DNA of 17,380 nucleotides from SHVO01 sp041919675 (GTDB lineage Bacteria > Pseudomonadota > Alphaproteobacteria > Rhodospirillales > Rhodospirillaceae): contig JAYRTJ010000069.1 in assembly GCA_041919675.1 (NCBI GenBank), positions 1 to 17,380 on the forward strand. Reading direction: 5' to 3'. The position numbers and the translations under genes were made by a program. Below, one piece after another: positions 10,081 through 17,037 of the stretch; the first letter of the stretch is position 1, and every line of letters starts with the position of its first letter. A model generated the notes under the pieces. It was given only the letters and a program-made list of their open reading frames with translations, ran no database searches and was not told where the DNA came from.

Positions 10081-11466
10081 TTATAACTCCGCGGCGGCCG
10101 GGTCTTTTTCCGGCACGGGATCGCGCATGGTGACGAACTCTTCGGCGGCCGTCGGGTGGATGCCGACGGTGGCGTCGAACTGGGCTTTGGTGGCGCCGGC
10201 TTTGAGCGCGACGGCGAGGCCTTGAATGATCTCGGGCGCGTCTTCGCCGACCATGTGGCAGCCGAGCACGCGGTCGGTGGCCTTGTCGACCACGAGCTTC
10301 ATCATGGTGCGTTCGTCGCGGCCCGAGAGCGTGTGTTTCATCGGCTTGAAGCGGGTGATGAAGACGCGGACCTTGTAGTCTTTCCGCGCCTGTTCTTCCG
10401 AGAGGCCGACGACGCTGACCGGGGGCTGGGTGAAGACCGCCGAGGCGATGTTCGTATAGTCGAGGGTCATCGGGTTCTTGTTGAAGAAGGTCTCGGCGAA
10501 GACGCGGCCTTCGTTGATGGCGACCGGCGTCAGGTTGACGCGGTCGGTGACGTCGCCGACGGCGAATATGCTTTCGACGCTCGAGCGGTTCTGCGCGTCG
10601 ACAACGATGGCGCCGTTCTTCTTGAGCTGTACGCCGGCCTCCTTGAGCCCGAGGTTCGCGGTGTTGGCGGCGCGGCCCGTGGCGTAGAGCACGCAATCGG
10701 CCACCATCTCCTCGTTTTCGTCGAAGCGTACGGAATATTCGCCGCCCTTTTTCTCGACCGAGTGAACCGTGCAATCGCGCTGGATCTTGATACCCTGCTT
10801 CTCGAGTTCCTCGGCCAGGGTCGCGCGCACGTCCTGGTCGAAGCCGCGCAGGATCGCGCCGGAGCGAATGACGAGAGTCACGTCGGAGCCGAGGGCGCGG
10901 AAGATACAAGCGAACTCGACGGCGATATAACCGCCGCCGACGATAACGATGCGCTTGGGACGTTCTTTCAGCTCCAAGGCCTCGTTCGAGGTGAGGACAT
11001 GTTCCCTGCCCGGAAAGTCCGGCACCAGGGGCCAGCCGCCGACGGCCACCAGGATCTTCCCGGCGGTCAGGCGCTTGCCGCCGACTTCGACCGTATGGGG
11101 ATCGACGACGACGCCGCGCCCGGCGACGAGGGTGGCGCCCGCGTCCCGCAGAATGCGGGCGTAGATGCCTTCCAGGCGGTCCAGTTCCTTGTTCTTGGCG
11201 GCGATCATGGCGCCCCAGTCGTGGGTCGCGCCGCCGATCTGCCAGCCGTAACCGAGGGCGTCCTGGAAGTGGCCGGCGAAGTGGGAGCCGTACACCAGGA
11301 GCTTCTTGGGCACGCAGCCCCTGAGGACGCAGGTTCCGCCGGGGCGGCCGGCCTCGATGACCGCGACGCGTCCGCCGTACTTGGCCGCGAGGCGCGAGGC
11401 GCGGACCCCGCCGGAACCGGCGCCGAGGGTGATGAGGTCGTAGTCGTAACGCTGGCCCTGGGTCAT
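10081..11466 (-). CDS. gor: Glutathione-disulfide reductase
   Basis: About 461 residues with the pyridine-nucleotide disulfide oxidoreductase layout. The FAD-binding motif LGAGSGG is at 14-20, the redox-active pair Cys46/Cys51 sits in GGTCVLRGCVPKK, and the NADPH-binding motif is VGGGYIAVEFA followed by arginines of the IRSGAILRGFD type that favour NADPH. The second FAD motif is SIFAVGDVT, and the catalytic HPTAAEE lies near the C-terminus. It reduces glutathione disulfide with NADPH in the cytosol. The TCVLRGCVPKKLLVY version is characteristic of alphaproteobacterial and plant-type GR. I chose the ATG at 11466, which puts the FAD motif at the usual distance; a GTG at 11508 would add 14 residues. 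Neither start has a clear Shine-Dalgarno site. It is divergent from the response regulator. Confidence 0.94.
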   Translation of the reverse strand: MTQGQRYDYDLITLGAGSGGVRASRLAAKYGGRVAVIEAGRPGGTCVLRGCVPKKLLVYGSHFAGHFQDALGYGWQIGGATHDWGAMIAAKNKELDRLEGIYARILRDAGATLVAGRGVVVDPHTVEVGGKRLTAGKILVAVGGWPLVPDFPGREHVLTSNEALELKERPKRIVIVGGGYIAVEFACIFRALGSDVTLVIRSGAILRGFDQDVRATLAEELEKQGIKIQRDCTVHSVEKKGGEYSVRFDENEEMVADCVLYATGRAANTANLGLKEAGVQLKKNGAIVVDAQNRSSVESIFAVGDVTDRVNLTPVAINEGRVFAETFFNKNPMTLDYTNIASAVFTQPPVSVVGLSEEQARKDYKVRVFITRFKPMKHTLSGRDERTMMKLVVDKATDRVLGCHMVGEDAPEIIQGLAVALKAGATKAQFDATVGIHPTAAEEFVTMRDPVPEKDPAAAEL

Positions 11467-11559
11467 GGAGCTATCAACTTTTCGGTTTCTGACGGCCTCT
11501 TTATACACCGGCCCGCCGAGGCGCTTGAAAATAATGCCCGGTAATACAGCCGGGAGGCG

Positions 11560-11583
11560 GGAACTTTCAGCAAGCCGGGCGTT
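11560..11583 (+). promoter_or_regulatory. Possible EcfG-type (general stress sigma) promoter GGAAC-N15-CGTT
   Basis: GGAAC at 11560-11564 and CGTT at 11580-11583 precede the response regulator by about 57 bp. The pair matches the alphaproteobacterial EcfG consensus in both hexamers, but the spacer is 15 rather than the usual 16-17. It is a weak call, made more plausible only because receivers of this type are often part of that stress response. Confidence 0.3.
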
Positions 11584-11587
11584 CTAT

Positions 11588-11616
11588 CTGGCTGCTGGCT
11601 GGCTGGCTGCTGGTGG
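11588..11616 (+). repeat. CTGG/CTG short tandem repeat upstream of the response regulator
   Basis: A 29-base stretch built from CTGG and CTGCTGG units (CTGGCTGCTGGCTGGCTGG...) ends 23 bases before the chosen ATG, between the putative promoter and the ribosome site. Such tracts can slip during replication. It does not lie inside the preferred reading frame. Confidence 0.55.
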
Positions 11617-11639
11617 AAAACCGTCAAGAGTATGTACCC

Positions 11640-12014
11640 ATGAGTTGTTTAGCGGGCCTGCGCATCCTGATCGTGGAAGACGACGCCCTCGTGGCGCTCA
11701 ACCTTCAGGAATTCGTGGAAAGCCTCGGCTGCATGGTGATCGGTCCCCTGGGCCGCCTGGCCGAAGCCCTGGACGTGCTGGACCGCGTTCCCATCGACGG
11801 GGCGATGCTGGACATCAACCTGCACGGCGAGATGGTCTATCCCCTGGCCGAGCAATTGGCGGAACGCCGGACCCCGATGCTGTTCTGTTCGGGCCATGCC
11901 TTCACCCAGGCGGTGCCAAAGCGGTTTCAGGACTATCCGCAAGTCGCCAAGCCCATGGCGGAGCACACCCTGCGCACGGCGATGATGGAGACCTTCGCCG
12001 CTATTCGACCGTGA
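11640..12014 (+). CDS. Single-domain response regulator (stand-alone receiver), close to the FAT GUY class
   Basis: A 124-residue receiver domain with no output domain. The acidic pocket is Glu13-Asp14-Asp15 (ILIVEDD), the phospho-acceptor is Asp58 in AMLDINLHGE, the switch Ser84 is in LFCSGH, and Lys104 is in VAKPM. The stretch DINLHGEMVYPLAEQL plus PMLFCSGH resembles the single-domain receivers of alphaproteobacteria that pair with HWE/HisKA2 kinases, whose motif is FATGY/FATGG; here it is FCSGH. Such proteins act as phosphotransfer or decoy receivers, for example in general stress signalling. The start ATG at 11640 has AAGAG nine bases upstream; a GTG at 11613 would add nine residues. No kinase gene is adjacent. 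Its 3' end overlaps glmS by 14 bp on the opposite strand. Confidence 0.9.
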   Translation: MSCLAGLRILIVEDDALVALNLQEFVESLGCMVIGPLGRLAEALDVLDRVPIDGAMLDINLHGEMVYPLAEQLAERRTPMLFCSGHAFTQAVPKRFQDYPQVAKPMAEHTLRTAMMETFAAIRP

Positions 12015-13824
12015 CGCTCTTGGCCAGGTTCCGAGGCTGATCGACATCCGTGCCCTTCAGCACGGCCGTGTGATAGGCCAGCAGCTGGATCGGGATCGAA
12101 GCGACAATCGGCACGACGAAGGGATCCATCTTCGGCAGGCAGATGGAGTGCCTGGCGTTCTTGCCCGTCCGGCGGATGCCTTCCTCGTCGCTGATCAGGA
12201 TGACCTTGCCGCCGCGCGCGACCACCTGCTCGATATTCGAGAGCGTCTTGTCGAAGAGATTGTCGCTGGGCGCGATCACGACCACAGGCACATGCTCATC
12301 AATCAGCGCGATGGGGCCGTGTTTCATTTCGCCGGCGGCGTAGCCTTCGGCGTGGATGTAGGAGATTTCCTTCAGCTTCAGCGCGCCTTCGAGCGCGATG
12401 GGATAGGACGCGCCGCGGCCGAGATAGAGCACGTCGCGCGCCTGCATCAGGTCTTCGGCGATGGTGCGGATCTGTTCGTCCAGGTGCAGAACCTCGGCGG
12501 CGCGCGACGGCACCTCGGCGAGCGCGGTGGAGAGCTGGGCTTCACGCTTGGAATCGATGGCGCCCTTCGCGCGCGCGAGGCAAATGGCGAAGCAGGCGAG
12601 CGACATCAGTTGCGTGGTGAAGGCCTTGGTGGACGCGACGCCGATTTCCGGGCCGGCCAGCGTCGGCACCACGACATCGGATTCGCGCGCGATGGCGCTT
12701 TCCGGTGAATTGACCACGGCGAGAATGTGCTGCTTGCGGGCCTTGCAGAAGCGCAGCGGCGCGAGCGTGTCGGCGGTTTCACCGGACTGCGAGACGAACA
12801 GGCCGAGACCGCCCGGCGAAAGCGGCGGTTCGCGGTAGCGGTATTCGGAGCCGACATCGGTGTCGACCGCGACGCGGGCGAGCTGTTCGATCCAATACTT
12901 CGCGACCAGACAGGCGTAGTACGCGGTGCCGCAGGCGACCGCCGTGATGCGCTCGATTTTCGCAAGGTCGAAAGGCATCGGCGGAAGCGTGAGCGAGCGT
13001 TCCGCCGGATTGAACAGCGCGCGCAGGGTATCGCCGAGGACCTGCGGCTGTTCGTAGATCTCCTTGAGCATGTAGTGGCGGTATTCGCCCTTGCCGATGA
13101 GCGCGCCGGACAACGCGGTCTGCTTGATCGGGCGCGCGACTATCCGGCCGGCGCCGTCGCGGATCTCGACCTTGTCGCGCGAGATCAGCGCCCAGTCGTC
13201 GTCTTCGAGATAGGTGATGTTCTGCGTCATGGGCGCAAGCGCCATCGCGTCGGATCCCAGATACATCTCGCCGTTGCCGTAACCGATCGCGAGCGGCGAA
13301 CCGCGGCGGGCGCCGATGAGGATGTCGTCGCGCCCGGCGATGAGAATCGCCAACGCAAAGGCGCCCTGCAGGCGCGGCAGCGCTTCCTGCACGGCGTCTT
13401 CGGCCGCGAGGCCCCGATCGAGATTTTCCGTGATCAGATGCACGACAACTTCGGTATCGGTGTCGCTGGTGAACGTGTGGCCTTTCTTCTCGAGTTCGCC
13501 GCGCAATTCCTGGAAGTTTTCGATGATGCCGTTGTGGACGACGGCGACGCGGCCATTGGAATGCGGGTGGGCGTTGGTGTCGCTGGGCACGCCGTGGGTC
13601 GCCCAGCGGGTGTGGCCGATGCCGGTCGTTCCGGCGAGCGGTTCGCGCGCGACTTGGGCCGCGAGATTTGCGATTTTGCCGGAGGCGCGGCGGCGATCGA
13701 TCGACCCATCGGCGATGGTGGCGACCCCGGCGGAATCGTAACCGCGATATTCAAGCCGGCGCAGGCCGTCGACGAGGTGCTCCGCCGCATTCTCACGGCC
13801 GATGATGCCGATAATTCCGCACAT
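12001..13824 (-). CDS. glmS: Glutamine-fructose-6-phosphate aminotransferase (isomerizing)
   Basis: A 607-residue enzyme of normal length. It starts MCGIIGIIG, where Cys2 becomes the N-terminal nucleophile of the glutaminase domain after Met removal; LEYRGYDSAG, TRWATHG and VVHNGIIEN complete that site. Two SIS sugar-isomerase domains follow (SQSGETADT, STKAFT, GRGASYPIALEGALKLKEISY). The C-terminus PRNLAKSVTVE is the family's end, and its Lys602 corresponds to the lysine that forms a Schiff base with fructose-6-phosphate. It makes glucosamine-6-phosphate, the entry step to UDP-GlcNAc. It begins 5 bp after the glmU stop, so the two are translated from one message; AAGAAG within the end of glmU is the only ribosome-site candidate. 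No glmS ribozyme is expected or seen. Confidence 0.97.
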   Translation of the reverse strand: MCGIIGIIGRENAAEHLVDGLRRLEYRGYDSAGVATIADGSIDRRRASGKIANLAAQVAREPLAGTTGIGHTRWATHGVPSDTNAHPHSNGRVAVVHNGIIENFQELRGELEKKGHTFTSDTDTEVVVHLITENLDRGLAAEDAVQEALPRLQGAFALAILIAGRDDILIGARRGSPLAIGYGNGEMYLGSDAMALAPMTQNITYLEDDDWALISRDKVEIRDGAGRIVARPIKQTALSGALIGKGEYRHYMLKEIYEQPQVLGDTLRALFNPAERSLTLPPMPFDLAKIERITAVACGTAYYACLVAKYWIEQLARVAVDTDVGSEYRYREPPLSPGGLGLFVSQSGETADTLAPLRFCKARKQHILAVVNSPESAIARESDVVVPTLAGPEIGVASTKAFTTQLMSLACFAICLARAKGAIDSKREAQLSTALAEVPSRAAEVLHLDEQIRTIAEDLMQARDVLYLGRGASYPIALEGALKLKEISYIHAEGYAAGEMKHGPIALIDEHVPVVVIAPSDNLFDKTLSNIEQVVARGGKVILISDEEGIRRTGKNARHSICLPKMDPFVVPIVASIPIQLLAYHTAVLKGTDVDQPRNLAKSVTVE

Positions 13825-13829
13825 GATTT

Positions 13830-15179
13830 CTACTTCTTCTTATCTTGCTTCATCTGCCGGTACTTCGCGGCGAACCCTTCGCGTGTTTCCTGCCGCGACG
13901 AATTCAAAGCCAGCGCGTCGGCGGGCACATCCTTGCGGACAACCGCGCCCGCGCCCGTCATGGCGCCGTCGCCGATCTTTACAGGCGCGACGAGGACCGA
14001 GTTGGACCCGATGGAGGCGCCCGCGCCGATCTCCGTGCGCGCCTTGTTGAACCCGTCGTAGTTGGCGGTAATCGTTCCCGCGCCTACGTTGGCTTTTGCG
14101 CCGACGCGGGCGTCGCCGATGTAGGTCAAATGGTTCACCTTCGCGCCCGCTTCAAGGCGCGCGTTCTTGACCTCGACGAAGTTGCCCACATGGGCGTCCG
14201 TGCCGATGTCGGCGCCGGGACGCAAGCGGGCGTAGGGACCGACGACGGCGCCGCCCGCGATGCGCGCGCCTTCGATATGGCAGAAGCCCTTGATCACCGC
14301 GTTGTCGTCGACGGTCACGCCGGGGCCGAAGACGGTGAACGGACCGATCTCGACATCCTTGCCGACGTTGGTGTCGGCGGAGAAATACACCGTGTCGGGG
14401 GCCGTAAGGGTCGCGCCGTTTTCCATGGCTTCGCGGCGGCGGCGGCGCTGGTAGATGGCTTCGGCTTCGGCAAGTTCGGCGCGGCTGTTGATGCCGAGCA
14501 GTTCGTCCTCGTCGCCTTCGACGACCGCGCAGACCATGCCGGCCGCGCGCGCGAGCCCGACGATGTCGGTGAGATAAAATTCGTTCTTGGCGTTGTTCGG
14601 CGTGACGTCGCCGAGCAGCCGCCACAGGGCTTTAGCCTCAACGAGCATGATGCCGGAGTTGCACAGCTTGACGGCGCGCTCGGCGGGGGTCGCGTCCTTG
14701 GCTTCAACGATGCGCTCGAGGCCTTCGGCGCCGGTGATGAGACGCCCGTAGCCGCCCGGATCGTCGGGGGTGAAACCGAGCACCACGATGGCCGGCGTCG
14801 TCGCGCCGGCGCGGGCCGCGCGCATGCGCGCGATGGTCTCGCCGCCGATAAAGGGCGTGTCGCCGTAAACGACGACGATATCGCCGCTGAAGTCCTTGAG
14901 CGCGCTTTCAGCCTGCCGCACGGCGTGGGCGGTGCCGCGGCGGTCGTGCTGGACGGCGGTGGGGTGCGGGGCCACCGCTTTGGAGAGCTGGTCCATGTCC
15001 GGACCGATCACCACCACCACGGGCGCGATCTTCTGCGCGGCCAGCGTGTTCAGCACATGGTTGACGAGCGGCAGGCCCGCCACCTTGTGCATCACCTTGG
15101 GAAGGCTGGATTTCATGCGCGTGCCGAGACCGGCAGCGAGGACTATGGCGGCGGTCGCCGTCAGCGCGGGAGAGGTCAT
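13830..15179 (-). CDS. glmU: Bifunctional UDP-N-acetylglucosamine pyrophosphorylase / glucosamine-1-phosphate N-acetyltransferase
   Basis: A 449-residue two-domain enzyme. The N-terminal uridyltransferase has LAAGLGTRMKSSLPK at 14-28, RRGTAHA at 80-86, YGDTPF at 105-110 and NSGIM at 174-178. A basic linker (QRRRRRE) at 244-250 leads to the left-handed beta-helix acetyltransferase, made of hexapeptide repeats such as VGPYARLRPGADIG and with catalytic His350 in VNHLTYIGDA. It acetylates glucosamine-1-phosphate and then transfers UMP to make UDP-GlcNAc for peptidoglycan and lipid A. It is the first gene of the glmU-glmS pair. The start ATG lacks a clear Shine-Dalgarno sequence, and a structured 200-bp region lies upstream. 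The phosphoglucosamine mutase gene glmM is not in the window. Confidence 0.97.
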   Translation of the reverse strand: MTSPALTATAAIVLAAGLGTRMKSSLPKVMHKVAGLPLVNHVLNTLAAQKIAPVVVVIGPDMDQLSKAVAPHPTAVQHDRRGTAHAVRQAESALKDFSGDIVVVYGDTPFIGGETIARMRAARAGATTPAIVVLGFTPDDPGGYGRLITGAEGLERIVEAKDATPAERAVKLCNSGIMLVEAKALWRLLGDVTPNNAKNEFYLTDIVGLARAAGMVCAVVEGDEDELLGINSRAELAEAEAIYQRRRRREAMENGATLTAPDTVYFSADTNVGKDVEIGPFTVFGPGVTVDDNAVIKGFCHIEGARIAGGAVVGPYARLRPGADIGTDAHVGNFVEVKNARLEAGAKVNHLTYIGDARVGAKANVGAGTITANYDGFNKARTEIGAGASIGSNSVLVAPVKIGDGAMTGAGAVVRKDVPADALALNSSRQETREGFAAKYRQMKQDKKK

Positions 15180-15249
15180 GGAAAGCCGATATTTAGAGCC
15201 TGGAGATGCGTAAAAATGGCACGCCGGAGCCCAAGGATAAAGGGCGCGC

Positions 15250-15264
15250 GAACAAACTTTGTTC
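15250..15264. promoter_or_regulatory. Perfect 15-bp palindrome GAACAAA-C-TTTGTTC upstream of glmU, putative operator
   Basis: Seven-base perfect arms around a single central base, 71 bp upstream of the glmU start and 134 bp upstream of the tRNA. The outer GAAC...GTTC halves recall SOS-type boxes, but alphaproteobacterial LexA normally uses a direct GTTC-N7-GTTC repeat, so LexA is not assigned. A small hairpin GGTGA-N8-TCACC follows at 15273-15290. Confidence 0.45.
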
Positions 15265-15302
15265 CCGCAACCGGTGAAAAAAGTGTCACCATCAATGAGT
15301 TA

Positions 15303-15373
15303 CGGGGATCGGCCCCGATTTCGCCCCGCCTTGACAGGCGGGAGGCCGGACTTTAAGAACCGGCCTTCCTTTT
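15303..15373 (+). other. Run of three consecutive hairpins ending in a T-run; possible small RNA or terminator
   Basis: Hairpin 1 is CGGGG-ATCGG-CCCCG (15303-15317). Hairpin 2 is CCCGCC-TTGACA-GGCGGG (15325-15342). Hairpin 3 is GGGAGGCCGG / CCGGCCTTCC with a 10-base loop (15340-15369, one G-U pair), followed by TTTT. On the plus strand hairpin 3 looks like an intrinsic terminator although no plus-strand protein gene precedes it. The same bases could instead be the tRNA promoter or the glmU leader read on the other strand. Confidence 0.4.
15331..15358 (+). promoter_or_regulatory. Candidate promoter of tRNA-Val: TTGACA-N16-TTAAGA
   Basis: A consensus -35 TTGACA at 15331-15336 is followed after 16 bases by TTAAGA, about 40 bp before the tRNA 5' end, which is the distance expected for a tRNA promoter. 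The -10 match is poor (shifted readings give TTTAAG with a 15-base spacer). It overlaps the hairpins described at 15303-15373. Confidence 0.45.
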
Positions 15374-15397
15374 GCATCCTTCACAGGCTTGCAGGAC

Positions 15398-15472
15398 GGG
15401 CGGTTAGCTCAGCGGGAGAGCACACGCTTCACACGCGTGGGGTCACTGGTTCAATCCCAGTACCGCCCACCA
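15398..15472 (+). tRNA. tRNA-Val (anticodon CAC)
   Basis: A complete 75-base cloverleaf. The acceptor stem is GGGCGGT / ACCGCCC, the D-stem GCTC/GAGC, the anticodon stem CACGC/GCGTG with loop TTCACAC (anticodon CAC, reads GUG), and the T-stem ACTGG/CCAGT with loop TTCAATC. The discriminator base is A, and CCA is encoded. All stems pair without mismatch. Its 3' end is a potential integration site, and a mobile-element-type gene lies next to it, but no duplicated tRNA 3' end was found inside the window. Confidence 0.97.
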
Positions 15473-15501
15473 TCCTTCGCTCGCGCTGCGAGAGAAGGAT
15501 G
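15471..15501 (+). terminator. Hairpin directly after tRNA-Val
   Basis: CATCCTTC (15471-15478) pairs with GAAGGATG (15494-15501). Inside it CTCGC pairs with GCGAG around a three-base loop, with one G-A mismatch between the two helices. The outer arm includes the last two bases of the encoded CCA. There is no following T-run, so it may act as a Rho-assisted terminator or as a 3'-processing barrier. Confidence 0.6.
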
Positions 15502-15642
15502 CCGCCCGCGCGCTTCGGCGTGGTGCGCCATTTTCACAACACCGCACGCCACTCCAGGCCCTCCAAACCGCGCGACATGCGCGACAACGCGCCAAACCGG
15601 TAAAATGCGCGTGGCATCAATGATGTGCACGGCGATGTTGCG

Positions 15643-15671
15643 CGCGACATTCACGCGACATCACGCGACAT
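15643..15671. repeat. Three tandem copies of CGCGACAT at the 3' end of the DUF3987 gene
   Basis: CGCGACAT occurs at 15643-15650, 15654-15661 and 15664-15671 (periods 11 and 10). The stop codon of the DUF3987-like gene lies between the first and second copy, so slippage here would change the protein's last residues (TMSRDVA) or extend it. Confidence 0.6.
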
Positions 15672-16976
15672 TGTGGCGGCGTCTTGTGATGAGGCGGCGG
15701 CGACCTCCCATTGCTTGGGGCCGTCGACGCCGGAACGCTTGGCGCGGACCGCCCCGTGGCGTTGAAGCCGGGCCATGAGAAGGCGCGCGGTGTCGGCATT
15801 GCGGACCGAGGGCGGACCGGTGCGATAGATATCGCGCAGCTCGACCACCTGCCCGGCGCGGGTGCGCTGGAGCCATGCGAGCAGGAGATCGGCTTCTTCC
15901 AGTTCGCGTGTGACGGCCGTAAAGTCGGCAATACGCAGGGCTTCGGCCGCGTAGTAACGCGCGAGCGCGATGCCGCGCCCGAGCGCCTCGGCGCCGAGCT
16001 CCGACGTGTCCTTGTCCTCGATCAGCGCGATCACACCGGCGAGCCGCGCCGCGTGTTCCGGCAAACGGCTCGCCAGGGCCAGGATGCCCGCAAGCGGCTT
16101 GCCCGGCGCCATCGCGGACTCGACCTCTTGCGCGAACGCGTACCACGCCGCCTTCGCGGCCTCGGAAAACGACAAGGCGCGCCGATGCGCGGAAACTTCG
16201 CTGTCGTAGCTTGCGAACAGACCCGCACAGAGATCGTCGTAAGCGGCGGCGTCGGCGCGCGTCTCCCGGCAATCGCGGCGGCCGATCATCGAAACGGGCG
16301 CGGCGGCGAGGAACCGGCCGAGAAGCGCGGTGTCGGCCAGATCGGCATCGCCCAGCAACCGTCCGCCGTCCCGGGGCGTCGCGACAAGATGGAGCGACAG
16401 GCGCGGCACATAAACCGCCGCGTCGGCCCCCTTCTCGCTGCGCCCGTCCCAGAGCGCGCAAAGACTCGCCGCTTCGGCCAGGCGGCGCGAACCGCCGGCC
16501 ACGACCTCCGCGGACTGTTGCGCGAATAGTCCACACTGGGCGCGGCAAAGCGCATAACGATTGCCCGCGCGCGGCGGGTGTCGCCAAAACAAATTCGGAT
16601 CGAACCGCGGGTCGGGCTCGTCGTGGTAGGGCCGGTCCAGATCCCACAGACGCACGGGATCGACAAGAGCGTCCTCGGCCGCGCTCTTGCGCTCGCCGGG
16701 GCCGGCGATGGTGAGGAAGTAGCAGGACAGCGGACGGTATTGCCCCGTGGGGAGACACAAGGTCGCGACGCGCTGCGCGGACATCGCGGCAAGGGTCATG
16801 AGATGGTGCGCGACCGCCTCGCGCGGCGCCTGCGTCTCCCGCGTCACCGCCGCGGCCGCCGCGGATATCCGCGGGCCCAATGCAGACACGGGAAACGCGA
16901 AGGTTTGCGCCGCCGGGAGCACGGCGGACAAAGAACTCTCGCGGCGCGAGGGGAGATGCGGTTTGGGGGCGGCCAT
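15651..16976 (-). CDS. DUF3987 / YfjI-like protein of integrated-element type
   Basis: A 441-residue protein with an excellent ribosome site (AGGAGG about five bases before ATG). It resembles the DUF3987 (YfjI) family: a hydrophobic strand followed by a P-loop-like LTIAGPGERKSAAED (GERKS at 94-98, the family's degenerate Walker A), a central helical region, and a C-terminal winged-helix-like stretch ending VELRDIYRTGPPSVRNADTARLLMARLQRHGAV. Family members occur in prophages, integrative elements and islands, are suspected of a role in replication or priming, and have no settled biochemistry. It lies convergent to the tRNA 178 bp away, but no integrase, excisionase or relaxase gene is in the window. 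GC content is high and similar to the chromosome. The family call is from motif recall and moderate; the gene call is firm. Confidence 0.7.
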   Translation of the reverse strand: MAAPKPHLPSRRESSLSAVLPAAQTFAFPVSALGPRISAAAAAVTRETQAPREAVAHHLMTLAAMSAQRVATLCLPTGQYRPLSCYFLTIAGPGERKSAAEDALVDPVRLWDLDRPYHDEPDPRFDPNLFWRHPPRAGNRYALCRAQCGLFAQQSAEVVAGGSRRLAEAASLCALWDGRSEKGADAAVYVPRLSLHLVATPRDGGRLLGDADLADTALLGRFLAAAPVSMIGRRDCRETRADAAAYDDLCAGLFASYDSEVSAHRRALSFSEAAKAAWYAFAQEVESAMAPGKPLAGILALASRLPEHAARLAGVIALIEDKDTSELGAEALGRGIALARYYAAEALRIADFTAVTRELEEADLLLAWLQRTRAGQVVELRDIYRTGPPSVRNADTARLLMARLQRHGAVRAKRSGVDGPKQWEVAAASSQDAATMSRDVA

Positions 16977-16980
16977 GCGA

Positions 16981-16987
16981 TCCTCCT
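16981..16987 (-). promoter_or_regulatory. Strong Shine-Dalgarno of the DUF3987-like gene
   Basis: On the minus strand AGGAGGA ends four bases before the ATG at 16976. This near-perfect match to the anti-Shine-Dalgarno sequence fixes the start and suggests efficient translation once transcribed. Confidence 0.75.
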
Positions 16988-17037
16988 ATTGACACCTTCG
17001 TAGGGACAAAGTATCTTATTTAGATACCGTGTCAATA
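16987..17037. promoter_or_regulatory. Nested palindromes and facing promoter elements upstream of the DUF3987-like gene
   Basis: Outer 9-bp arms TATTGACAC (16987-16995) and GTGTCAATA (17029-17037) enclose an inner repeat GTATCT-TATTT-AGATAC (17011-17027). On the plus strand TTGACA (16989-16994) with TATCTT 17 bases later makes a good sigma-70 promoter. On the minus strand TTGACA (17035-17030) with TACTTT 16 bases later, or GTGTCA (17049-17044) with TATCTA 17 bases later, could serve the DUF3987-like gene. The inner palindrome overlaps these -10 elements, as expected for a repressor operator. The promoter roles are inferred; the repeats are directly visible. Confidence 0.6.

Noticed and set aside
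10022..10909. Upstream extension of the permease frame into gor
   Set aside because: The added 296 residues are arginine-rich shadow of gor. The family-typical N-terminus begins at the ATG at 10021.
12001..13830. glmS ribozyme or other riboswitch ahead of glmS
   Set aside because: Only 5 bp separate glmU and glmS, and glmS ribozymes are known from Gram-positive bacteria, not from this group.
15451..15654. Minus-strand open frame of 67 residues after the DUF3987-like gene
   Set aside because: It runs antisense through the 3' part of tRNA-Val and has no ribosome site.
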